DNA from: Streptomyces sp. NBC_01571
GTDB lineage: Bacteria; Actinomycetota; Actinomycetes; Streptomycetales; Streptomycetaceae
DNA: 64,000 bases
Direction: 5' to 3'
NCBI RefSeq assembly: GCF_026339875.1
Contig: NZ_JAPEPZ010000001.1
Span: forward strand, 8,370,001-8,434,000
The notes under the pieces were generated by a model. It was not told the DNA's origin. It did no database searches and saw nothing but the letters and a program-made list of their open reading frames with translations. Positions 17,129-25,245 of this stretch are shown in pieces. Numbering within the stretch: the first letter of the stretch is position 1; each line of letters begins with the position of its first letter. The position numbers and the translations under genes are program-made.

Positions 17129-18338
17129 GGAAGTCGCTCTCTGACCTGGTGGCGGCGCGCCCTCGGGCGGCCGCGACGACGGGGGACTGACGCAGGGCCA
17201 TCGACATCCGCACGAGGTCGCGTGGCCCGTCGGGGTAGGCGTGTGCGGACCCGGGTCCGACGGGGGCGGTGGCCGCCTCCGCCGCGCTGATGACCCGGCC
17301 CTCGGGGTCGGCCGCCCTGGCCCGTACCGCCGCCGTCACCATCGCGGCGTCGGCCTCGGCCTGTGCCTGGACGGGCTCGGAGCCCGCCGCCACGGCCGCG
17401 TCGTAGGCGAGGGCGCGCGCCTCGGAGTCGAAGTAGGGGTACAGGCCGAGCATGCCGTCGTGGATGTCGGACTCCCGCTGGGTGACCTGGAGTTCGGCGG
17501 GGGACCACCAGGAGATCCGCACGGCGCGGTCCTCGTGGGCCGAGACCGACTTCAGTTCGCGCCACAGCGGCCCGAGCCGGCGGTACGTCGACCAGGTGCA
17601 CCAGCTGTCCCCGATGCGCTGGCAGGCCAGCGGCAGCAGGAAGCCGACCGCGCTGACCTGGGCTCCGACCGAGGCCAGCACCGGCGCCACGTCGGTACTC
17701 AAACTGTCCAGGTCGGTGCCGTTCCAGCGGGCGCCCACGGCGATGAACTTGAGCGCCGAGTAAGGGATGTTGAAGAGGAAGCCGAACGCGATCGTCAGCA
17801 GTCCGGCCCGCAGCCAGCCGCTCACCTGCAGGGCCCAGCGCCAGCACATGACGTTCATCGCGACGCCCGCGACGGTCAGTGAGGCGAGGTACAGCACGAT
17901 CATCTCGCGGATGAACGGGGTGTTGGCGTAGTAGGTGTCGAGGTCGCGCAGCCGCTCCTCGCGGCAGTCCCCCAGCAGGTACAGCACGACCAGCGCCACG
18001 CTCACCACGCCGTACCCGGTGATCCAGCGACGGGAGAGCCGGCGGGTCACCTCGGCGGGTCCGCCCCGCCAGTTGATGATCAGCACCAGACAGGAGGCGC
18101 TGAAAGCGGTCAGCAGGCAGTAGACGAGGGGCGCCGAGACGTTGGGGATCCCCGTCAGATCGTTGACCTCGCCGATGGTCGGCGGTGCCGCGAAGAGGAA
18201 GACCAGGCAGGCCAGGGCCAGCAGGACGCCCACGGACCTCAGCAGCGGGTCGCGCCAGCCGCGGATCAGGGTGGGCGCCTTCACGGCCAGGGCGACGCCC
18301 ATGGCGACCGCAGGGACGTAGTAGCTGGATCCGTCCAT
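17112..18338 (-). CDS. Seven-helix membrane protein of the MAB_1171c-like family
   Basis: 408 residues. The first 240 contain about seven hydrophobic segments (for example VGVLLALACLVFLFA, SAPLVYCLLTAFSASCLVL, GVVSVALVVLYLLG, MIVLYLASLTVAGVAM), then a long cytoplasmic-looking tail with helices rich in Ala and charge. The order and the tail (SDIHDGMLGLYPYFD) match the MAB_1171c family of putative transporters found next to XRE regulators in actinobacteria. Transport has not been shown for the family as far as I know. Preceded 16 bases upstream by the HExxH peptidase gene and overlapping the monooxygenase gene downstream. Confidence 0.8.
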   Translation of the reverse strand: MDGSSYYVPAVAMGVALAVKAPTLIRGWRDPLLRSVGVLLALACLVFLFAAPPTIGEVNDLTGIPNVSAPLVYCLLTAFSASCLVLIINWRGGPAEVTRRLSRRWITGYGVVSVALVVLYLLGDCREERLRDLDTYYANTPFIREMIVLYLASLTVAGVAMNVMCWRWALQVSGWLRAGLLTIAFGFLFNIPYSALKFIAVGARWNGTDLDSLSTDVAPVLASVGAQVSAVGFLLPLACQRIGDSWCTWSTYRRLGPLWRELKSVSAHEDRAVRISWWSPAELQVTQRESDIHDGMLGLYPYFDSEARALAYDAAVAAGSEPVQAQAEADAAMVTAAVRARAADPEGRVISAAEAATAPVGPGSAHAYPDGPRDLVRMSMALRQSPVVAAARGRAATRSESDFHEQSR

Positions 18339-18353
18339 TCCCGGAGAGTGTCC

Positions 18354-18920
18354 TCAGCCCTGCGGTCCGCGATAGCCGAGGGACGCCTCGATCCGGCCGG
18401 CCAGACCGTCCCGGCTCACCGGCCCGCGCAGCGATGAACCGGCCAGCCACGTGCGGCACTTGCTGGCGAGCAGCAGACCGAAGCTCTCGGCCTCCTTCTC
18501 GTCGGCGAGGTCGAACCGGGTGCGCGCGGCGACCTTCAGGACGGTCGCCTGCAGGTCCGCGTCGTCGCTGAGCAGACGGGCGGCCACGGCCGCGCCCTCG
18601 ACATGGTGGCCGCAGTGCCCGGCCTTCATGTGCCACAGCTCGTGGCCGAGGATCACCAACTGGTGGTCGGGGGCGGTGCGTTCCTCGATGACGACAAGGT
18701 CCTGCTCGGCCATGTCGAGCCACAGCCCGCTGGCGGTACCGGGCGGGAACACGGCCGTACGGAACTGGACGGGCCGGCCACGGCGTCTGCTCATGGCGTC
18801 GCACAGGGCGGCGTACAGGGTGGCGGGTTCCGCCGGCGCGGGGAGCGAGAGCTCCGCGACCAGCTCGCCGCACAGACGGCGCATGTCCCTTCCGATGCCC
18901 ACGGTTCTCCCCCGGATCAT
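18354..18920 (-). CDS. ImmA/IrrE-like zinc peptidase-fold protein
   Basis: About 188 residues with an HELWH zinc motif (His93, Glu94, His97) followed by a conserved Asp/Glu-rich helix (ADEKEAESFGLLLASK). This is the arrangement of ImmA/IrrE proteins, which cleave a partner XRE repressor, and of related toxin-like proteins. ATG at 18920 overlaps the stop of the XRE gene (ATGA), so the two are made together. The pairing suggests that this protein relieves the upstream regulator, but cleavage is inference from the family. Confidence 0.8.
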   Translation of the reverse strand: MIRGRTVGIGRDMRRLCGELVAELSLPAPAEPATLYAALCDAMSRRRGRPVQFRTAVFPPGTASGLWLDMAEQDLVVIEERTAPDHQLVILGHELWHMKAGHCGHHVEGAAVAARLLSDDADLQATVLKVAARTRFDLADEKEAESFGLLLASKCRTWLAGSSLRGPVSRDGLAGRIEASLGYRGPQG

Positions 18921-19573
18921 GACTCGGGCCGCTTGACGCTTTCCAAGAGCATGTCCAGCCATTCGGCGACCTTGTCGCGGTGCTGGTCGGTGGGCAACTG
19001 AGCGGCCCGCCAGGCGATGCCGCGGACGCCGTGGTCCTGCAACAGCCTCTCCAGCGGGTCGTCGGCCGCCGCGGCCGCCTCGCGCTCGCGGTCGGCGAGC
19101 TGTTGCAGCAGCTCCTGCTCGGAACGCTGCAGGGCACCCACGAGCGCCTCGGAGTCCTCGGCCGTCAGGAATCCCGCGTGCACCCGGAAGAAGCGCTGGA
19201 TGGCATCGCAGTGCTCCATGGTGGGGCGCCGGTCGCCGTTGATGAGAGCGCCCGCCTGCTGACGCGACATGCCCGCGCCGTCGGCGATCTCCTGCTGGGT
19301 GTATCTGCGCCCGTTGGGCTTGAGCCGGGTGCGGCGCAGCAGGTCGAGACGCTGCAGGAAGCGGGCCTGCAGATCGGGCTCGCCGGCTGGGCGGCCGCCG
19401 AGCAGTGCCCGCACCACGGGCTCGGGAACGCCGGACTCCGCCGAAAGGCGCCGTACGTCGAAAACCTCGGTGTGCTGCACACCGAGCCGGTCGGCGAGCG
19501 CGGTGACCCGGGCCACGACGGCCGGCAGCAGAACCGTCGCCGTGGCGCCCGGAACTTCGAAGCCATCCGTCAC
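18917..19573 (-). CDS. XRE-family transcriptional regulator
   Basis: 218 residues. An HTH of XRE type lies in the middle (YTQQEIADGAGMSRQQAGAL at about 91-110), preceded by a helical region and followed by a Glu/Gln/Leu-rich stretch that could form a coiled coil (LQRSEQELLQQLADREREA). GTG start with a TAGGAGA ribosome site. First gene of the leftward cassette XRE / HExxH peptidase / membrane protein / monooxygenase, so likely its autoregulator. A 16-base palindrome upstream is the best operator candidate. Confidence 0.85.
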   Translation of the reverse strand: MTDGFEVPGATATVLLPAVVARVTALADRLGVQHTEVFDVRRLSAESGVPEPVVRALLGGRPAGEPDLQARFLQRLDLLRRTRLKPNGRRYTQQEIADGAGMSRQQAGALINGDRRPTMEHCDAIQRFFRVHAGFLTAEDSEALVGALQRSEQELLQQLADREREAAAAADDPLERLLQDHGVRGIAWRAAQLPTDQHRDKVAEWLDMLLESVKRPES

Positions 19574-19663
19574 CGACAGATCTCCTACGTCTCTCTCAGG
19601 TCTCTCACATGATGCTCAGGACCCCCGGAGACTAGTCGCTCGCTCGAACTCACATCCAGGTCT

Positions 19664-19679
19664 CGCCACAACTGTGGCG
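19664..19679. promoter_or_regulatory. Palindromic operator candidate for the XRE cassette
   Basis: CGCCACAACTGTGGCG: 7-base perfect arms around 2 bases. On the minus strand it covers the -10 region below TTGACG (19689-19694 on +), 17 bases away, which suits autorepression of the XRE gene. Confidence 0.5.
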
Positions 19680-19716
19680 CGAATCAGCCGTCAACAAGCG
19701 CCAAATGCCACGATAG

Positions 19717-19746
19717 TTGACACGACTGAGCTCGGGGCATCAGGAT
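19717..19746 (+). promoter_or_regulatory. Promoter of the MmyB-like gene
   Basis: TTGACA at 19717-19722 and CAGGAT at 19741-19746 with an 18-base spacer, a good match to the Streptomyces vegetative consensus, 47 bases before the ATG. Confidence 0.55.
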
Positions 19747-19792
19747 CGGGGCGCCGCGTGAAGGCCGCATAGGCAAGAGGGGTGACCTCCCG

Positions 19793-20449
19793 ATGGCGTA
19801 CCAGGCAGGAAGGCAGCGGTCCCAGCCGCGACCTGTCCCCGAGAGCCCCGAGGCTCAGGCGTATCTCCAGGACTACGCCAGCCTCCTCGATGCCGTGCCG
19901 TTCCCCTCCGTCGTCTTCGACCACCGTTGGGACGTCGTGCTGTCCAACGCCGCGTTCCAGACACTTTTCGGCGGCGTCGGCCCTCATCCGACGGCGATGC
20001 CGGGGGACAACTTCCTCCGGTTCGTCCTCTTCCATCCGGACGCGGCCACCGTCCTCGGCGAGCACGAGGCGAGCTGGTGCCTGCCGATGCTGGCCCACTT
20101 CGCCGCCGCCGTGGAGCGGGACGGGCAGGACCGCGGGCTGCAGTCGATCCGCCGGGACATCGCCCAGGACCCGATCATGGAGGCGGCCTACCGGCACGGC
20201 CTGCCGCACTGGATCCGCGCGGTCGGCCAGGACGCCGTCGAGCACGACGGGGCGGTACGGCCGCTGATCCACCCCGACCCCCGCTGGGGGCGCACGGACT
20301 GCCGGATCGTCGACGAGACCCCCAAGAACCTCCAGGACATGGGCTACACGCGGATGACGCTGGTCCTGCGCGAGACGCGCCGCGGCGCGCAGCCCCCGCG
20401 CGGGATCGCCCGGACGCGCCTCGGCGGCACCCACCTCAGGGTCGTCTGA
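19793..20449 (+). CDS. MmyB-like ligand-binding-domain protein without HTH
   Basis: 218 residues matching the PAS-like sensor domain of MmyB-type regulators (LLDAVPFPSVVFDHRWDVVLSN, NFLRFVLFHPDA, and a later QDMGYTRMTLVLRE). MmyB proteins normally carry an XRE DNA-binding domain first; here the N-terminus is only about 20 polar residues, so the protein lacks an HTH of its own. It may have lost the domain or act with another regulator such as the divergent XRE protein. ATG at 19793; a GAGGGG site lies rather far upstream. Ends in a strong hairpin. Confidence 0.8.
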   Translation: MAYQAGRQRSQPRPVPESPEAQAYLQDYASLLDAVPFPSVVFDHRWDVVLSNAAFQTLFGGVGPHPTAMPGDNFLRFVLFHPDAATVLGEHEASWCLPMLAHFAAAVERDGQDRGLQSIRRDIAQDPIMEAAYRHGLPHWIRAVGQDAVEHDGAVRPLIHPDPRWGRTDCRIVDETPKNLQDMGYTRMTLVLRETRRGAQPPRGIARTRLGGTHLRVV

Positions 20450-20480
20450 CGCCCGGTGCCGGGGACCCGGCACCGGGCGT
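20449..20480 (+). terminator. Hairpin overlapping the MmyB-like stop codon
   Basis: Perfect 15-bp arms, ACGCCCGGTGCCGGG at 20449-20463 and its complement at 20466-20480, separated by only 2 bases. The left arm begins at the last base of the TGA stop. Confidence 0.8.
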
Positions 20481-20488
20481 GTCCCGCC

Positions 20489-20652
20489 AAGGGCTGTCCC
20501 GTGATCCCCGGTGGATCAGCGCGCGGCGTCAGATGCGGTGCATCGCAAGGCGGAGGGTCGTCCTCGTACTGGGTGTGTTCGGGCGATCCGACAACGCGGC
20601 GAGGTGCCGTGGCTGTCGTCGTGCGCCCGCCGGGGATCACGGGACAGCCCTT
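20489..20652. mobile_element. MITE-like element with 23-bp perfect terminal inverted repeats
   Basis: 164 bases bounded by perfect 23-bp inverted repeats: left 20489-20511 (begins AAGGGCTGTCCCGTGATC), right 20630-20652. The interior has no convincing gene, and no transposase is present in the window, so it would need one supplied in trans. Its right terminal TT forms the first two bases of the TAA stop (read on minus) of the Xaa-Pro aminopeptidase gene. Insertion is therefore exactly at that gene's end. No clear target duplication is visible because the flanks extend the symmetry. Confidence 0.8.
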
Positions 20653-22060
20653 AGCCTGCGAACTCCCGCATCCAGGCCTCGACTTCGGCGGCCGAGCGCG
20701 GCAGCCCGCCCGACAGGTTCTCGTAGCCGTCGGCGGTGACCAGCAGGTCGTCCTCGATCCGCACGCCGATGCCGCGCCACTCCTCGGGCACGGTCAGGTC
20801 GTCGGGCTGGAAGTAGAGGCCCGGCTCGACGGTCAGCACCATGCCCGGCTCCAGCACCCCGTCGACGTAGTCCTCGTTGCGGGCCTGCGCGCAGTCGTGC
20901 ACGTCGAGGCCGAGCATGTGACCGGTGCCCGCCATGGTGAAGCGTCGCTGCAGGCCGAGTTCGTACGCGCGCTCGGCCGGCCCCTCGACCAGGCCCCAGG
21001 ACACCAGCCGTTCGGTCATGGACCGCTGGGCCGCCTCATGGAAGTCGCGGTACCGGGCGCCCGGCTTCACCGCGGCCATCCCGGCCTCCTGCGCCTCGTG
21101 CACCGCGTCGTAGACCTTCCGCTGGAGCGGGCTGAACGTGCCGTTGATCGGGAGGGTGCGGGTGACGTCGGCGGTGTAGAGGGTGCGGGTCTCCACGCCC
21201 GCGTCGAGCAGGAGCAGTTCGCCCGGGCGGACCGGGCCGTCGTTGTCCGTCCAGTGCATGATCGTGGCGTGCTCGCCCGCGGCGCAGATGGAGCCGTAGC
21301 CGACGTCGTTGCCCTCGACCCGGGCGCGGCGGAAGAAGGTGCCCTCGATCCAGCGCTCCGAGGTGGCCACCGCCTGGGACAACTCCCTCACGACGTCGGT
21401 GAACCCACGCACCGTGGAGTCCACCGCCCGGCGCATCTCGCCGATCTCCCACGCGTCCTTGACCAGCCGCAGACCGGACAGCGCCTCCTCCAGCTCGGCG
21501 TCCCGCTCGTCGTCCGCGCCGGGCGTCGCGTCCAGCGCGGGGTCGTGGCCGCGTACGACACGGGTCGGTGTGCGGGTGTCCCGCAGGTGCTCGGGGAGTG
21601 CGCGGATGTCCCGGCAGACGAGGCCGAGTTCGCGCTCCGACTCGGCGAGGGAGCGGCGGCGGCCCGTCCACAGTTCGGCGGTCGTGCCGGTCCAGAACCC
21701 GTCGGTGTCCCGGCCGTCGCGGGGGAGCCGGTAGCAGTACGCGTCATGACCGCCCTCGGGCCGGGGTTCGAGGACCAGGGCGCAGTCCCGGGACTGATCT
21801 CCCGTCAGGTGGACGTAGCCGGTGTACGGGCGGAACGGGTAATGGCTGTCGTTCGAGCGGATCCTGAGGCTTCCGGAGGGGATGACGAGTCGCTCGCCGG
21901 GGAAGAGCGCGCCCAGCGCGGCGCGGCGGCGGGCCGCGTACGGCGCCTGCTCGGCCGGTTGTATGTCGCGCCGCTCGGTGTCCGCCCAGCCCGTTCGCAT
22001 CAGGGCGGACAGTTCCTCGGAGATCTCTCGGTACAGACCGTTCTTCCGGGCCTTGGCCAC
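20651..22060 (-). CDS. pepP: Xaa-Pro aminopeptidase (aminopeptidase P)
   Basis: M24-family metallopeptidase of about 469 residues that removes an N-terminal residue before proline. An N-terminal AMP-N domain is followed by the pita-bread domain with metal ligands in LLLDAGVE, YTADVTRTLPING, GTGHMLGLDVHD and VLTVEPGLYF. GTG at 22060 is chosen over ATG at 22090 because AGAAGAGG lies 8 bases upstream and MAKARKNGLY is the natural-looking start. The stop codon is partly provided by the MITE-like element. Divergent from the hydroxyproline operon, where peptide-derived hydroxyproline would be a logical input. Confidence 0.93.
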   Translation of the reverse strand: MAKARKNGLYREISEELSALMRTGWADTERRDIQPAEQAPYAARRRAALGALFPGERLVIPSGSLRIRSNDSHYPFRPYTGYVHLTGDQSRDCALVLEPRPEGGHDAYCYRLPRDGRDTDGFWTGTTAELWTGRRRSLAESERELGLVCRDIRALPEHLRDTRTPTRVVRGHDPALDATPGADDERDAELEEALSGLRLVKDAWEIGEMRRAVDSTVRGFTDVVRELSQAVATSERWIEGTFFRRARVEGNDVGYGSICAAGEHATIMHWTDNDGPVRPGELLLLDAGVETRTLYTADVTRTLPINGTFSPLQRKVYDAVHEAQEAGMAAVKPGARYRDFHEAAQRSMTERLVSWGLVEGPAERAYELGLQRRFTMAGTGHMLGLDVHDCAQARNEDYVDGVLEPGMVLTVEPGLYFQPDDLTVPEEWRGIGVRIEDDLLVTADGYENLSGGLPRSAAEVEAWMREFAG

Positions 22061-22125
22061 GGTGGGCACCTCTTCTGTCGGTCGGTCCATCGGTCCGGGC
22101 GGGTCCCGGCACTGTTCCCCCGCGT

Positions 22126-22152
22126 AGAAGCATGTGACATAGTACTGAGGTG
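22126..22152 (+). promoter_or_regulatory. GTGACAT operator candidate and leaderless-like start, hydroxyproline operon
   Basis: TGTGACAT at 22133-22140 sits 9 bases before the GTG start of the first dehydrogenase gene, inside a short palindrome ATGTGACAT. The same core occurs before the deaminase gene (25216-25223, opposite orientation) and before the GntR gene (27218-27225). The GTG has no ribosome site, so transcription may start at or very near it. Confidence 0.5.
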
Positions 22153-23301
22153 AGCAAGGGACTGACCTGCGATGTCGTGGTGGTCGGAGCCGGAATGGTG
22201 GGCTCGGCCTGTGCCCTTTACGCGGCGCGGGCGGGCTTCGACGTGGCGCTCGTGGACCGCGGCCCGGTGGCCGGCGGCACCACCGGAGCGGGCGAGGGCA
22301 ATCTGCTCGTCTCCGACAAGGAGCCCGGTCCCGAGCTCGATCTCGCGCTGCTGTCGGGACGTCTGTGGTCCGGGCTCGGGGAAGAACTGGGCGGCGCCAT
22401 CGAGTACGAGGCCAAGGGCGGGGTCGTGGTGGCCGCCACGCCCGAGGACCTGACCGCGCTGGAGAGCTTCGCGGCGGGGCAGCGGACGGCCGGTGTCTCG
22501 GCCGTACCGGTCCCGGCGGACCGGCTCCACGATCTGGAACCGCACCTGGCACCCGGCCTGGCGGGCGCCGTGCACTACCCGCAGGACACCCAGGTGATGC
22601 CGGCGCTGGCCGCCGCCCACCTGGTGCGCGCTTCGGGCGCGCGGCTGCTCACCGGCCGGACCGTGACCGAGGTCCTACGCACGGCGGACGGGTCGGTCCG
22701 GGGCGCGCGCACCGACAAGGGGGACCTGTACGCGCCGGTGGTGGTGAACGCGGCGGGGACCTGGGGCTCCGCGGTGGCGGCGCTCGCGGGCGTACGACTG
22801 CCCGTGCTGCCCCGGCGCGGCTTCGTGCTGGTCACCGAGCCGCTGCCGCGGCGGGTACGGCACAAGGTGTACGCCGCGGACTACGTCGCCGACGTGGCCA
22901 GCGACTCGGCGGCGCTGCAGACCTCGCCGGTCGTGGAGGGGACGGCGGCGGGCCCGGTACTGATCGGCGCGAGCCGCGAACGGGTGGGCTTCGACCGCTC
23001 CTTCTCACTGCCGGCCGTACGGGCGCTGGCGGCGGGGGCGATCCGGCTCTTCCCCTTCCTGACGGACGTCCGCGCCCTGCGGACGTACCTGGGATTCCGC
23101 CCGTACATGCCCGACCACCTGCCCGCGATAGGTCCCGACCCGCGGGTGCCCGGACTCTTCCACGCCTGCGGGCACGAGGGAGCGGGAATCGGTCTCGCCG
23201 CCGGCACCGGGCATCTGATCGCCCAGGTCCTCACCGGCGGGACACCGGACCTGGACCTCACGCCGTTCAGGCCCGACCGCTTCGCGCAGGAGGCCGTGTG
23301 A
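22150..23301 (+). CDS. D-amino-acid-oxidase-fold subunit of D-hydroxyproline dehydrogenase
   Basis: FAD protein of 383 residues, DAO family. VVVVGAGMVGSACALYAARAG at the N-terminus binds FAD; GGTTGAGEGNLL and FRPYMPDHLPAIGPDP with GHEGAGIGLAAGTGHLIA at the end are typical of hydrogen-cyanide-synthase HcnC and D-hydroxyproline dehydrogenase subunits. In that pathway cis-4-hydroxy-D-proline is oxidised to pyrroline-4-hydroxy-2-carboxylate. The stop overlaps the next start (GTGA). Together with the small ferredoxin-like protein and the second flavoprotein this forms a three-subunit enzyme. Confidence 0.9.
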   Translation: MSKGLTCDVVVVGAGMVGSACALYAARAGFDVALVDRGPVAGGTTGAGEGNLLVSDKEPGPELDLALLSGRLWSGLGEELGGAIEYEAKGGVVVAATPEDLTALESFAAGQRTAGVSAVPVPADRLHDLEPHLAPGLAGAVHYPQDTQVMPALAAAHLVRASGARLLTGRTVTEVLRTADGSVRGARTDKGDLYAPVVVNAAGTWGSAVAALAGVRLPVLPRRGFVLVTEPLPRRVRHKVYAADYVADVASDSAALQTSPVVEGTAAGPVLIGASRERVGFDRSFSLPAVRALAAGAIRLFPFLTDVRALRTYLGFRPYMPDHLPAIGPDPRVPGLFHACGHEGAGIGLAAGTGHLIAQVLTGGTPDLDLTPFRPDRFAQEAV

Positions 23302-23597
23302 ATCCCCTGGAACTGGTGGGTGCCGAGCCGGGGCCCGGGTTCACCGTCACCCTGGACGGCCGCGCGATCACGGCGCTGCCGGGTCAGACCGTCGCCGCCG
23401 CGCTGTGGACGGCGGGGATCACCTCCTGGCGCACCACCCGCGGCTCCGGGCGGCCGCGCGGAGTCCTCTGCGGCATCGGCGTCTGCTTCGACTGTCTGGT
23501 GACCGTCAACGACCGCCCCAACCAACGGGCCTGTCTGGTGCCGGTGCGACCGGGCGACACCATCCGTACGCAGGAAGGGACCGGACATGGCGGCTGA
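23298..23597 (+). CDS. Small [2Fe-2S] subunit of D-hydroxyproline dehydrogenase
   Basis: 99-residue ferredoxin-like (Fer2_4/HcnA-type) protein. The cluster ligands are in LCGIGVCFDCLVTV plus a later Cys in NQRACLV, i.e. C-x4-C-x2-C...C. It should carry electrons between the two flavoprotein subunits. GTG start overlaps the upstream stop by 4 bases, and its own end overlaps the next gene by 11 bases, so the three subunits are translated in step. Confidence 0.9.
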   Translation: MNPLELVGAEPGPGFTVTLDGRAITALPGQTVAAALWTAGITSWRTTRGSGRPRGVLCGIGVCFDCLVTVNDRPNQRACLVPVRPGDTIRTQEGTGHGG

Positions 23598-25092
23598 ACG
23601 GGCGCACCTCGCGGTGATCGGCGCGGGTCCGGCGGGCCTGGCCGCCGCCCTGGCCGCGGCGGGGCGCGGGGTCCGGGTCACCCTGATCGATTCCGCCGCC
23701 CGGGCGGGCGGACAGTTCTACCGTCAGCCCGCGGCCGGGCTGCGGGCGCGGCGCCCGCGGGCCCTGCACCACGGGTGGCGCACCTGGGAACGGCTGTCGC
23801 GAGCACTCGCCGTCCAGGTGGAGGCAGGCACGATCACGCACCTGGCGGACCATCACGTATGGCTCGTGGACCGCGTGGACCGCGTGGACCGCCTGGCACG
23901 CATGGACCGCGTGGCACGCATGGAAGGCATGGAAGGCACGGAACGCGTCGACCGCTCCGGCACGGCGCACCTGCCCGCGGGCACCGGCGGCTTCGTCGTG
24001 CACGCGCTCCGGGGGCCCCTCCAGGAGGACCCCGGCACGGTCCGCGCCGACGCGGTCCTCCTCGCCACGGGCGGCTACGAGAAGCTGCTGCCCTTCCCGG
24101 GCTGGACCCTTCCCGGCGTCGTCACCGCGGGCGGTGCTCAGGCCATGCTCAAGGGGACGCTCGTCGTGCCCGGCCGCACGGCTGTCGTGGCCGGCACCGG
24201 CCCGCTGCTGCTGCCCGTGGCGACCGGGCTGGCCGCGGCCGGGGTCGAGGTCGCCGCGCTCGTCGAGTCGGCCGACCCGCGGGCGTTCCTGCGCCGTGCG
24301 GGGGCGCTGGCGGCACAGCCGGGAAAGGTCGCCGAAGGCGCCGGGTACGCGGCCCGGCTCCTGCGGCACCGCGTCCCCCTGCGCACGCGGCACGCCGTCG
24401 TCGAGGCACACGGCGAGGCACGGCTCGGCGCCGTGACCGTCGCCGCGCTCGACGCCGACGGACACGTCAGGCCCGGCACCGAGCGGCGCATCCCGTGCGA
24501 CACGCTCGCGGTCGGGCACGGCATGCTGCCGCACACCGACCTCGCCGACGGGCTCGGCTGCCGCGTCGAGGGCGTCCGGGTACACGTCGACGAGGAGCAG
24601 CGGACCGACGTGCCGGGCGTGTGGGCCGCGGGTGAGACCACCGGCGTCGGCGGCGCGGCCCTTTCGCTCGCCGAGGGCCGCATCGCGGGACACTCGATCG
24701 CCGCCCGGCTGCGCGGCGCGGAACCCGACCCGCGCGACCGGTCCGCGGCCACCAGGTCCCGTACGCGGCTGCGGGCATTCTCCGCCGCGCTCGACGCCGT
24801 CTACGCGCCGCCCGCGCGGTGGACGGAGCGGGTCACCGACGACACCGTCGTCTGCCGCTGCGAGGAGGTCACCGCCGGGGCGGTCCGCGCGGCCGTCGAC
24901 GAACTGGGCGCGGGCGACGTACGCACCGTGAAGCTGCTCACCCGCGCGGGGATGGGCTGGTGCCAGGGCCGGATGTGCGAGCCCGCCGTCGCCGGACTCA
25001 CCGGTTGCGAACAGACCCCCGTACGAAGGCTGTTGGCACGCCCCGTCCCGCTCGGGGTGCTCGCCGTGGCCGGGGAGCCGACGGACGACTGA
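23587..25092 (+). CDS. NAD(P)/FAD-binding subunit of D-hydroxyproline dehydrogenase
   Basis: 501-residue pyridine-nucleotide-disulfide-oxidoreductase-fold protein (HcnB-like). VIGAGPAGLAAALAAAGRG binds FAD, VVAGTGPLLLPVATGLAAAG a second nucleotide, and GVWAAGETTGVGGAALSLAEG closes the FAD site. The C-terminal BFD-like [2Fe-2S] domain has CRCEEVTAG and, about 40 residues later, CQGRMC. A short repeat-rich insert (VDRVDRVDRLARMDRVARM) at about residues 94-122 interrupts the region before the dehydrogenase strands. Third gene of the overlapping set; ATG at 23587. Confidence 0.9.
   Translation: MAAERAHLAVIGAGPAGLAAALAAAGRGVRVTLIDSAARAGGQFYRQPAAGLRARRPRALHHGWRTWERLSRALAVQVEAGTITHLADHHVWLVDRVDRVDRLARMDRVARMEGMEGTERVDRSGTAHLPAGTGGFVVHALRGPLQEDPGTVRADAVLLATGGYEKLLPFPGWTLPGVVTAGGAQAMLKGTLVVPGRTAVVAGTGPLLLPVATGLAAAGVEVAALVESADPRAFLRRAGALAAQPGKVAEGAGYAARLLRHRVPLRTRHAVVEAHGEARLGAVTVAALDADGHVRPGTERRIPCDTLAVGHGMLPHTDLADGLGCRVEGVRVHVDEEQRTDVPGVWAAGETTGVGGAALSLAEGRIAGHSIAARLRGAEPDPRDRSAATRSRTRLRAFSAALDAVYAPPARWTERVTDDTVVCRCEEVTAGAVRAAVDELGAGDVRTVKLLTRAGMGWCQGRMCEPAVAGLTGCEQTPVRRLLARPVPLGVLAVAGEPTDD
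23865..23955 (+). repeat. In-frame 12-base repeats in the HcnB-like gene
   Basis: Units around GTGGACCGC and GGCACGCATG repeat at 9-12 base spacing and stay in frame, encoding VDR and ARM repeats in a surface-loop position. Confidence 0.65.
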
Positions 25093-25215
25093 CCGACACC
25101 ACGGCCGCCCCCCGTCGCACCCGCGTGCTGTGCCCGCGCGCCGCGACCGCGGTCACAGCCACCGCCGCACCCCATGCGTCCCGCCGCACGTCGTCTCACG
25201 GCACCAGTCAGTAAA

Positions 25216-25223
25216 ATGTCACA
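25216..25223 (-). promoter_or_regulatory. GTGACAT operator candidate before the deaminase gene
   Basis: ATGTCACA on the plus strand, i.e. TGTGACAT on minus, 22 bases upstream of the ATG. Extended alignment with the other two sites gives G-N-N-Y-GTGACAT-N-N-Y-AC in all three. Confidence 0.5.
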
Positions 25224-25245
25224 CCCCATTGAGAGGGAACCGCTG

